NCBI RefSeq assembly: GCF_028368855.1
Contig: NZ_JAQNCY010000002.1
Location: forward strand, 124,001-188,000
Origin: Leisingera sp. SS27
GTDB lineage: Bacteria > Pseudomonadota > Alphaproteobacteria > Rhodobacterales > Rhodobacteraceae
DNA length: 64,000 bases
Direction of reading: 5' to 3'
The notes under the pieces were generated by a model that searched no databases, was not told the DNA's origin, and worked only from the letters and a program-made list of their open reading frames with translations. Made by a program: the position numbers and the translations under genes. Below, one piece after another: positions 57,575-64,000 of the stretch (the first letter of the stretch is position 1; each line of letters begins with the position of its first letter).

Positions 57575-58537
57575 ATGACCCAGTATCTGGAATTCGAAAA
57601 ACCGCTGGCCGAAATCGAAGGCAAGGCGGAAGAACTGCGGGCGCTGGCGCGCGCGAACGAGGAAATGGATGTGGCGGATGAGGCCGCAGCGCTGGACGCC
57701 AAAGCGGCGCAGCTGCTGAAGGACCTCTACAAGGAGCTGACCCCCTGGCGCAAATGCCAGGTGGCACGCCATCCGGAGCGCCCCCATTGCCAGGACTACA
57801 TCAAGGCGCTGTTCACCGAGTACACGCCGCTGGCCGGCGACCGGAACTTTGCCGATGACCTGGCGGTGATGGGCGGGCTGGCGCGGTTTAACGACCAGCC
57901 GGTGGTGGTGATCGGCCACGAGAAGGGCTCCGACACCAAGTCGCGCATCGAGCGCAACTTCGGCATGGCGCGCCCCGAAGGCTACCGCAAGGCGATCCGC
58001 CTGATGGAGATGGCCGGACGGTTCAAGCTGCCCGTGATCACGCTGGTGGACACCGCAGGCGCCTACCCCGGAAAAGGCGCCGAGGAGCGCGGCCAGTCCG
58101 AGGCGATTGCGCGCTCGACCGAGATGTGCCTGAAGATCGGTGTGCCGCTGATCTCGGTGATCATCGGCGAAGGCGGCTCTGGCGGCGCGGTGGCTTTTGC
58201 CACGGCGAACCGCGTGGCGATGCTGGAGCATTCGATCTATTCGGTGATTTCCCCTGAAGGCTGCGCCTCGATCCTGTGGAAGGACGCCGAGAAGATGCGT
58301 GAAGCCGCCGAGGCGCTGCGCCTCACTGCCCAGGATCTGAACAAGCTGGGCGTCAACGACCGGATCATCCCGGAACCGCTGGGCGGCGCCCACCGCGACC
58401 CGAAGGCGGCGATCAAATCCGTCAGCAGCGCCATCCAGGAGATGCTGGACGAGCTGAAAGGCATGGAAGCTGCCGCACTGGTCAAGGACCGGCGCCAGAA
58501 GTTCCTGGACATTGGCTCCAAGGGGCTGGCCGCCTGA
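57575..58537 (+). CDS. accA: acetyl-CoA carboxylase carboxyltransferase subunit alpha
   Basis: 320 residues. [20 protein letters not shown] at the N-terminus, [109 protein letters not shown] (in pieces). With AccD it transfers CO2 from carboxybiotin to acetyl-CoA, forming malonyl-CoA for fatty-acid synthesis. AccB/C/D genes are not in the window. Confidence 0.97.
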   Translation: MTQYLEFEKPLAEIEGKAEELRALARANEEMDVADEAAALDAKAAQLLKDLYKELTPWRKCQVARHPERPHCQDYIKALFTEYTPLAGDRNFADDLAVMGGLARFNDQPVVVIGHEKGSDTKSRIERNFGMARPEGYRKAIRLMEMAGRFKLPVITLVDTAGAYPGKGAEERGQSEAIARSTEMCLKIGVPLISVIIGEGGSGGAVAFATANRVAMLEHSIYSVISPEGCASILWKDAEKMREAAEALRLTAQDLNKLGVNDRIIPEPLGGAHRDPKAAIKSVSSAIQEMLDELKGMEAAALVKDRRQKFLDIGSKGLAA

Positions 58538-58561
58538 GCCTCAGCCTGCCTGAAAACAAGG

Positions 58562-58589
58562 AAACCCGGCTGCGAGGCCGGGTTTTTTT
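58562..58589 (+). terminator. accA terminator
   Basis: AAACCCGGC TGCGAG GCCGGGTTT followed by TTTT. Confidence 0.9.
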
Positions 58590-58641
58590 CATCTCTGCAT
58601 TTGCAAAGACCCTTTCACAGTTTTCACAGCTGGAGGCAATT

Positions 58642-59208
58642 ATGCCTGAACGCGCCGCACGTCCGCGCAGTGTCCGCATCTTCGCATTGGCTGTCCTCAG
58701 TGCCTTCTTCCTGGGGGCGCTGCCCATCCTGTCGGGCAAGGCCGGGTATCAATTCCTGCCGTCAGAGCAATGGCTCACCCAAACGCATGTTGCCGCAATT
58801 CTCCTCGGCGGACTGGCCGCTGCAGCTGCGCCTTTTGCCGTTTTGAAGGGGATGAAAATGCAGCCCCGCAAGCACGGCACGTTCATGAAGATCATCCTCA
58901 CCGGCTTGGCCCCGTTTTTTGCCTTTACGGTTTTCAGCCACTTCGTTTCACTGGGCATTCCATTAATCGTTGCAATCGCCGCCGGTACAGAAACCCGGGC
59001 AGGATACACTGTCTCAGAGGTCAAGCTTCTGAAGGCTGGCAAATGCCCCAACCCTATAAGAATTGCCGACATGCCCTTTGCCTGGGGGGAGTTGTGCAAT
59101 TTCCCAGCCGGTTTTGTTCAGGGCCTGGAGCCGGGTGCAAGGATAACCGCCGAAGGCAGGGGCACACAGATGGGACTGTTTGTCACCAGCCTCAGCCAAC
59201 AGGAGTAA
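58642..59208 (+). CDS. hypothetical membrane protein
   Basis: 188 residues, not recognised. Basic N-terminus then three hydrophobic segments (IFALAVLSAFFLGALPIL, THVAAILLGGLAAAAAPFAVL, ILTGLAPFFAFTVFSHFVSLGIPLIVAI) and a soluble C-terminal ~75 residues with two cysteines (KAGKCPNP, WGELCNFP) that could form a disulfide outside. GGAGGCAATT precedes the ATG. Stands alone between accA and the tRNA. Confidence 0.65.
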   Translation: MPERAARPRSVRIFALAVLSAFFLGALPILSGKAGYQFLPSEQWLTQTHVAAILLGGLAAAAAPFAVLKGMKMQPRKHGTFMKIILTGLAPFFAFTVFSHFVSLGIPLIVAIAAGTETRAGYTVSEVKLLKAGKCPNPIRIADMPFAWGELCNFPAGFVQGLEPGARITAEGRGTQMGLFVTSLSQQE

Positions 59209-59405
59209 ACCGACAGCGCACGCCCTTCTTTGCTTGCCAAGCATTCACGGCGGCAGCGGTTCCAGGTGAAAGGGCTGCAAGTTCCGCAGGTTTACGCCGC
59301 GAAGCATCGCGATCCAGGCCTCAAAGAAGGCCGCAGAACCGCCGCCGGACATCCCGGCAAGCAGGTCTTCCGGGGATCGGAATCACGTAGAATTTCACTG
59401 TATGA

Positions 59406-59495
59406 TGGCGGAGACGAAGGGATTCGAACCCTCGAGACGGTTTCCCGCCTACTCCCTTAGCAGGGGAGCGCCTTCGACCACTCGGCCACGTCTCC
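59406..59495 (-). tRNA. tRNA-Ser (anticodon GCU)
   Basis: 90 nt including an encoded CCA. Acceptor GGAGACG / CGTCTCC with discriminator G, D-arm GCCGAGTGGTCGAAGGC, anticodon loop CTGCTAA (anticodon GCT, reading AGC/AGU), a long variable arm (type II, as serine requires), and T-arm GAGGGTTCGAATCCCTT. Complete and canonical. Confidence 0.97.
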
Positions 59496-60156
59496 GCTGA
59501 CCCGTATATCTGCGCAAGCATGTGGAACGCAAGACGAAATTTCCCTTTTTCTCACAAATCGCACTGGCAGCCCCAACCCCTTGAAATGGCATTGAAAGCG
59601 CCTGGAATTGCGATGATTCCACGTAGTGTTTGGATACCTCTCAAAGATTGCGCGAACTGCGTCAGCTCCTTTCAATTGCGTTCTGCAATCGAAAGAAAGC
59701 GCTCCTCGCGCGCGATGGGGCTTCGCCCGTCAAGCCGCAGCACGCAATGCATTTCCGCGCGTTGGACAACGAACAGATCTGCTTACCAAGAAGGATCGGT
59801 TCGCTGGCCAAACCCGCAACTGCGGCACACGCGAACTCGCGAGGAAGCTCGCCGCCTGCGCCACGCCCGGCAGCCGCCGGGGACACCGCGCGCCGGAAAA
59901 CTCACCGGCGCACAGAAACCACGCACAGGCGCGAAATGCCGGATCGGCGGTTCAAGCTGGCTGTCCAGCCAGTCAATCGCAATCTTGCCAGCCTTGGCTG
60001 GGCTTTTTCCATCTTTTGTGACCGCTATTCAGGCGGGTGCACCGGCTGAACGTGCCATGTTCGCATTGAAATAGTCCTCGTTTTCGTGATCATGAGCTCG
60101 AGCTGCCGCTCAAGTTCACAGCCGCAGGCCAGGCGGCGGAAACGGACACCGGAGAC
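59496..60156. other. 660-bp stretch with no recognised gene but a terminator
   Basis: Frames such as 59630-60049 (plus) are open but have no family similarity, weak codon bias and no clear ribosome site. A good terminator at 59988-60008 shows that something on the plus strand may be transcribed: either a small non-coding RNA or a lineage-specific gene. Confidence 0.4.
59988..60008 (+). terminator. orphan rho-independent terminator
   Basis: CCAGCC TT GGCTGG followed by GCTTTTT, about 150 bp upstream of the pqi operon and without an assigned upstream gene. Confidence 0.6.
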
Positions 60157-60774
60157 ATGCATACAGACCAGCTCATTGCCTGCCCGACCTGCGACGTGCT
60201 GAACCGCGACGTGAATGTGAAACCCCATACGGTTGCCCGCTGCGCCCGCTGCGGCACGGTGCTGGCGGCGCCCAAGTCGGGCGCCATGACACGGATCGCG
60301 ATGCTGTCGCTCACCGCGCTGATTCTGCTGGCTGCAGCGGCTGGTTTCCCGTTCCTTGAGCTGAGGGCACAGGGCCTGTCGCATCAGGCGTCGGTCCTGG
60401 ACGCCGTGCTGGCCTTTTCCAGCGGGCCGATGGCGCCTCTGTCGCTGGCGACCGGCCTGCTGATCGTGCTCTTGCCCGCGGCACGCTTTTGCGCGCTGAT
60501 CTATACTCTGGCGCCGATGGCCCTGGGCTGGCACCCTGCACCGCACGCCGCCACGGCCTATCGCTGGGCAGAGCGGCTGAAGCCCTGGGCCATGGCTGAG
60601 ATTTTCATCATCGGCGTGGCAGTGGCCCTGGTCAAAGTCTCTGGCCTGGCGCGCGTCGGGCTGGGACCGGCTTTTTGGGCGTTTACCGCGCTCCTGGTGG
60701 TAACCATTCTGACCGATAACGCGATTTGCAGGCTGACCGTATGGAAAACCCTGAAAACCCGCAGCGCTTCCTGA
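60157..60774 (+). CDS. PqiA-domain membrane protein, first half
   Basis: 205 residues. Zinc-ribbon-like Cys9-x2-Cys12 and Cys29-x2-Cys32 (RCARCGTVL), then four membrane helices (AMLSLTALILLAAAAGFPFLEL, ATGLLIVLLPAARFCALIYT, etc.), ending near ICRLTVWKTLK. Paraquat-inducible protein A domain. E. coli PqiA has two such domains in one chain; here they are two genes. First gene of the operon; overlaps the next gene by 34 bp. Confidence 0.9.
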   Translation: MHTDQLIACPTCDVLNRDVNVKPHTVARCARCGTVLAAPKSGAMTRIAMLSLTALILLAAAAGFPFLELRAQGLSHQASVLDAVLAFSSGPMAPLSLATGLLIVLLPAARFCALIYTLAPMALGWHPAPHAATAYRWAERLKPWAMAEIFIIGVAVALVKVSGLARVGLGPAFWAFTALLVVTILTDNAICRLTVWKTLKTRSAS

Positions 60775-61385
60775 CCGCGGCAGCCGCCGGGCTGGCCGGC
60801 TGCCGCGTCTGCGGGACCGCCAACCCGGGCGCTGCCCGGGCCTGCACGTGCTGCGGCAGCCCGCTGGAACCTGCCGCCCCCGCCAGCCTGCAGCGTGTCT
60901 GGGCCTGGCTGGCGGCGGGGCTGGTTGCCTATGTGCCCGCCAATGTCTACCCCATGCTGCGCACCACCACCTTTGGCCGCAGTTCCGAAAATACCCTGAT
61001 CGGCGGCATTGCCGAACTGTTCAGCCACGGCTCCTACGGTGTGGCCCTGATCGTTTTCTTCGCCAGCATCGTGATCCCCGTGGCCAAGTTCCTCGCCATC
61101 GCCTATCTGGCGGTGTCCGTCCGCAGGCCGGCAGCCCTTGGCAGCCATGGCCGGCTGGTGCTTTATGAGGTGGTCGAATTTATCGGACGGTGGTCGATGA
61201 TTGATGTCTTTGTGGTGGCAATCCTGACCGCCCTCGTCCAGCTTGATTTCGCTGCTGCCATCGCCCCTGGCATGGCAGCGGTCAGTTTTGCCTTGTCGGT
61301 TGCCTTCACCATGCTGGCCGCCCAGAGTTTTGATCCGCGTCTGATTTGGAACGCGGAAAGCGAGAATTTGAATGACCACGCCTGA
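60741..61385 (+). CDS. PqiA-domain membrane protein, second half
   Basis: 214 residues. Cysteine cluster Cys21-x2-Cys24 and Cys35/37/38 (GCRVCGTANPG; CTCCGS), then four helices with PANVYPMLRTTTFGRSSENTLIGGI, the PqiA hallmark, and GRWSMIDVFVVAILTALVQLDF. Works with PqiB/PqiC in inter-membrane lipid traffic. The stop overlaps the next gene (start 61372). The start at 60741 lies inside the preceding gene. Confidence 0.92.
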   Translation: MENPENPQRFLTAAAAGLAGCRVCGTANPGAARACTCCGSPLEPAAPASLQRVWAWLAAGLVAYVPANVYPMLRTTTFGRSSENTLIGGIAELFSHGSYGVALIVFFASIVIPVAKFLAIAYLAVSVRRPAALGSHGRLVLYEVVEFIGRWSMIDVFVVAILTALVQLDFAAAIAPGMAAVSFALSVAFTMLAAQSFDPRLIWNAESENLNDHA

Positions 61386-63456
61386 TCCCGCCCCGATGAA
61401 CATCACGGCCCGGCGCCCTTCGCTCTGGCGCAACCTGTCACTGGTCTGGCTGGTGCCGCTGGCCGCGCTCGCTGTATCGCTGGGCGTGGCCTGGAAAGCC
61501 TATTCCGAGCGCGGCGTGCTGATCACCATCAGCTTTGAAAACGCTTCAGGCATCGCTGCAAATGAAACAACGGTGCGTTACCGCGATGTGGTGATCGGCC
61601 GGGTGGAGAAAGTCGGCTTTGCCGATGATCTGAGCAAGGTGTCCGTCCAGGCCCGCATCGACAAGGAGATCGCTCCCTATCTGGATGCGGATGCAACCTT
61701 CTGGGTGGTCAGGCCGGAGGTCTCAGCGCGCGGCATATCGGGGCTCAGCACGGTGCTGTCCGGTGTCTATATCGAAGGCAGCTGGGATCAGGCCCCCGGT
61801 CTTTCCCAAACCGCTTTTGAGGGCGCAGACCGGCCGCCGCTGGCGCAGCCGGGCCGCGGCGGGCGGCGGATCACTCTGCGCACCGACGACGGGCGGATGA
61901 TCTCTGAGGGCGCGCCGGTGCTGTTCCGCGGCATCGAGGTCGGGCGCCTGGAAACCCCTCGTCTGACTGTCAGCGGCGACAGCATCGTTGTCGATGCCTT
62001 CATCGATGCACCGCATGACCGGCGCATCAACTCCGCCACCCGCTTCTGGGACAGCTCCGGCTTCTCGGTCTCGATCGGCCCCAGCGGGCTGTCGCTGGAC
62101 GTCGACAGCATCGCCTCTTTGGTGGCCGGCGGCATCGAGTTCGACTCGGTGTTTGACGGCGGCCAGACCGTTGGTCCCGGCACAGTGTTTGACATCCACA
62201 CCGACGAGGCCGCAGCCCGCCGCACCGCCTTTGCGCGCACCCTGTCCGGCGGGGTTGCCGTCGCGGTTGCCTTTGACGAGTCGGTGGCGGGCCTGGCCAG
62301 CGGCGCGGAGGTTCAGCTGCGCGGCGTCAAGGTCGGCGAGGTCAGCAGCCTCAACGCAGCCATTCAAAGCGGCAGCGACGAAGCCGAGGTGCGGCTGATC
62401 GCCAAGCTGCTGCTGGAACCTGGCCTGATGGGCCTGCCGCGCGGTGCGGGCGAGGCAGAAGCGCTTGATTTCCTTGAACAGGCGGTGGCCGGCGGCCTGC
62501 GCGCGCGGCTGGCCTCTGCAGGCCTGTTCAGCTCGGAACTGCTCGTCGAGCTGGTGACGCTGGAGGACGCGGCCCCCGCAGCCTTCAACCGCGAAGCAGA
62601 ACCCTTCCCAGAGCTGCCAAGCGCCCCCTCCGACCTGCCCGATTTCACTGCCACCGCCGAAGGCGCGCTGGAGCGCATCAGCGAACTTCCGGTGGAAGAG
62701 CTTATGGCGCAGGCCATCGCCACCCTCGCCAGCATTGAAAACCTGGCCGCTGCCGACAGCACCCGTCAGGCACCCGCCGCTGCGGTGGCGCTGCTGGAGG
62801 ACACCCGCGCACTGCTTGCCGATCCGGGCACCCGCGCCCTGCCGGGAGAGCTGCAGGCGGCTGTATCCGACGTGCGTGCCCTGCTGGCAGATCTGCAGCA
62901 GGGCCGGGCTGCGGCCAATCTTGCAGCCGCGCTGGAACAGGGCAGCCAGGCCGCCGCCAGCCTTGCCGCGGCGTCGGATGAACTGCCCGCGCTGGTCGCC
63001 GATTTCCGGGCACTGGCGGCCAAGGCGAATTCGCTGGAGGCCGAGGAGCTGATCCGCTCAGCCAGCCAGCTGATAGACAGCGCCGATGCGGTAATCGGCA
63101 CAGAGGGCGCCCGCGCCCTGCCCCCGGCCCTGACCGCTGCGCTGGAGGAAATGCAGGCCACACTGGAAGACATGCGCCAGGGCGGGCTGGTGGAGAATGC
63201 CAATGCCACCATGGCCTCTGCCCGCGGTGCCGCAGACGCTGTGGCGGCCGCTGCCGAAGGACTGCCTGCACTTTCAGCCCGGCTTGAGCGTCTGGTGGCC
63301 CAGTCCGAGGCACTGATCGCCTCCTATGGCGGCCGCTCCAGCTTCAACTCCGAAACCCTGGACGCGCTGCGCGAGATCAAGACCGCTGCCCGTGCGGTGT
63401 CCCAGCTGGCACGCAAGATCGAACGCGACCCGAATTCCCTGCTGTTTGGAAGATAA
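61372..63456 (+). CDS. pqiB: PqiB-type MCE protein with three MCE domains
   Basis: 694 residues. One N-terminal membrane helix (LVWLVPLAALAVSLGVAW, about 24-41), then three MCE/MlaD domains: ITISFENASGIAANETTVRYRDVVIGRVEKV (first), ITLRTDDGRMISEGAPVLFRGIEVGRLE (second) and VAVAFDESVAGLASGAEVQLRGVKVGEVSSL (third), read in pieces. The last 230 residues are alanine-rich helix with a repeated unit (488-557 and 581-650). Such proteins form stacked hexameric rings and a helical tube spanning the periplasm for phospholipid transport. Overlaps the PqiA-domain gene by 14 bp. Confidence 0.93.
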   Translation: MTTPDPAPMNITARRPSLWRNLSLVWLVPLAALAVSLGVAWKAYSERGVLITISFENASGIAANETTVRYRDVVIGRVEKVGFADDLSKVSVQARIDKEIAPYLDADATFWVVRPEVSARGISGLSTVLSGVYIEGSWDQAPGLSQTAFEGADRPPLAQPGRGGRRITLRTDDGRMISEGAPVLFRGIEVGRLETPRLTVSGDSIVVDAFIDAPHDRRINSATRFWDSSGFSVSIGPSGLSLDVDSIASLVAGGIEFDSVFDGGQTVGPGTVFDIHTDEAAARRTAFARTLSGGVAVAVAFDESVAGLASGAEVQLRGVKVGEVSSLNAAIQSGSDEAEVRLIAKLLLEPGLMGLPRGAGEAEALDFLEQAVAGGLRARLASAGLFSSELLVELVTLEDAAPAAFNREAEPFPELPSAPSDLPDFTATAEGALERISELPVEELMAQAIATLASIENLAAADSTRQAPAAAVALLEDTRALLADPGTRALPGELQAAVSDVRALLADLQQGRAAANLAAALEQGSQAAASLAAASDELPALVADFRALAAKANSLEAEELIRSASQLIDSADAVIGTEGARALPPALTAALEEMQATLEDMRQGGLVENANATMASARGAADAVAAAAEGLPALSARLERLVAQSEALIASYGGRSSFNSETLDALREIKTAARAVSQLARKIERDPNSLLFGR

Positions 63457-63457
63457 G

Positions 63458-64000
63458 ATGATTAACACCCTGAAATTTCTGCTCCCCATCACCCTGCTGG
63501 CGGCCTGCGCCGGGAGCAACGATCCACGCTATCTGATTTCCTCTGCACCGGGTGAAACCGTCGCAAACCTGCGCTCCCGTTCGATTGAGGTGCGGCTGGT
63601 GTCGCTGCCGTCCTATGCCGCGGCCTCGGACATCGTTGCGGAGGGCGAAGGCGGAGCGCTTTATGCGCTGGGTGGCGCGCAATGGGCAGACGATCCGGCC
63701 CGCGGCATGACCGCCGCCCTGGCCCGCGGGTTGAACGAGCGCACCGGCGCGGCCGCAGCCATTGAGCCCTGGCCGCTGAACACCGGCCCGGACGCGCGTC
63801 TGGATGTGCGGGTGGATCAGGTCTATGCCCGCGCCGATGGCCAGTTTGAACTGTCCGGCCAGTTCGCGGTCTCCTCGCCCGAGGGCACAGTGCGCGAATT
63901 CGTGAAGCGGTTTGACATCACCACGCCCGTCGACGGCGCCGGCCCGGCTGCCACCGCCGATGCCCTGGCACTGGCACTGGCAGAACTGGCCCGCCAGGTC
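63458..64000 (+). CDS. pqiC: PqiC-type (DUF330) outer-membrane lipoprotein, 5' part
   Basis: 181 residues before the window edge. Starts MINTLKFLLPITLLAAC; the lipobox LAAC (Cys17) marks a lipoprotein. YLISSAPGETVANLRSRSIEVRLVSLPSYAAASDIVAEGEGGALYALGGAQWADDPARG (in pieces) is the ABC-transport auxiliary/DUF330 fold. PqiC is the outer-membrane partner of PqiB. One base separates it from the pqiB stop. The C-terminus lies beyond 64000. Confidence 0.9.
   Translation, partial: MINTLKFLLPITLLAACAGSNDPRYLISSAPGETVANLRSRSIEVRLVSLPSYAAASDIVAEGEGGALYALGGAQWADDPARGMTAALARGLNERTGAAAAIEPWPLNTGPDARLDVRVDQVYARADGQFELSGQFAVSSPEGTVREFVKRFDITTPVDGAGPAATADALALALAELARQV

Noticed and set aside
59406-59495. tRNA-Ser as an integration site for a mobile element
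   Set aside because: No integrase, no direct repeat of the tRNA 3' end and no change in gene content on the 3' side.
1-64000. CRISPR arrays, prophage, plasmid origin, rRNA operon
   Set aside because: No regularly spaced direct repeats, Cas, phage structural, replication or rRNA sequences seen.

Overview
The window is GC-rich, gene-dense chromosomal DNA from an alphaproteobacterium, most likely a Rhodobacteraceae / Roseobacter-group bacterium (Leisingera, Phaeobacter or Ruegeria would fit; the genus is inferred). Lineage markers are a TrcR (DUF1013) cell-cycle regulator, COQ9, an L-malyl-CoA/beta-methylmalyl-CoA lyase of the ethylmalonyl-CoA pathway, a DUF1244 protein and the dgcN-dgcA D-glutamate genes. 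I see no phage, insertion sequence, CRISPR array or rRNA. The only tRNA is tRNA-Ser(GCU).

Layout. 0-4.4 kb: end of ybaB, a GNAT gene, recR, then a LysR regulator divergent from a translationally coupled pair (Fe(II)/2-oxoglutarate amino-acid hydroxylase and threonine-aldolase-like enzyme). 4.4-12.5 kb: hybrid histidine kinase, TrcR, secreted RNase T2, DUF2189 membrane protein, quinone oxidoreductase, COQ9, rpsU. 13-20.4 kb: a CAP-domain/RTX secreted protein, PPK2, a CPBP protease, an Lrp-alanine dehydrogenase pair, and an OxyR-like LysR gene followed by a LysE exporter. 20.5-26 kb: an acidic orphan protein, mscL-mscS, and a four-gene run (methyltransferase, phosphoribosyltransferase, YtoQ, GNAT). 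27-33.4 kb: pheT and pheS, separated by an esterase gene and a DUF2652-SRPBCC gene. 33.5-48.4 kb: mostly small divergent regulator/enzyme pairs (GlxA-isochorismatase, AraC-PPOX, HxlR-dienelactone hydrolase), a fatty-acid-hydroxylase-like membrane protein, rpmI-rplT, pyk and an N-formylglutamate amidohydrolase. 48.7-53.1 kb: a minus-strand set (MFS carrier, dgcN, dgcA, D-amino-acid transaminase) that reads as a D-amino-acid utilisation unit. 53.3-58.5 kb: mcl1, a racemase-like gene, Lrp/LysE, AraC-GyrI and accA. 60-64 kb: a Pqi-type MCE lipid-transport operon (two split PqiA proteins, PqiB, and a PqiC cut by the window edge).

Between the genes there are two recurrent non-coding structures. One is tandem back-to-back perfect hairpins (1550-1595, 27016-27091, 44032-44101, 56562-56612). 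The other is a short dispersed motif, GAGTATTTTTGGAAAGATG and relatives (8584, 50688, 55331, 55366, with a cousin at 8546). The most interesting functional proposals are the hydroxylase-aldolase pair, the D-amino-acid cluster, and an OxyR-like regulator with an OxyR-type operator half but without the aligned peroxide-sensing cysteine.
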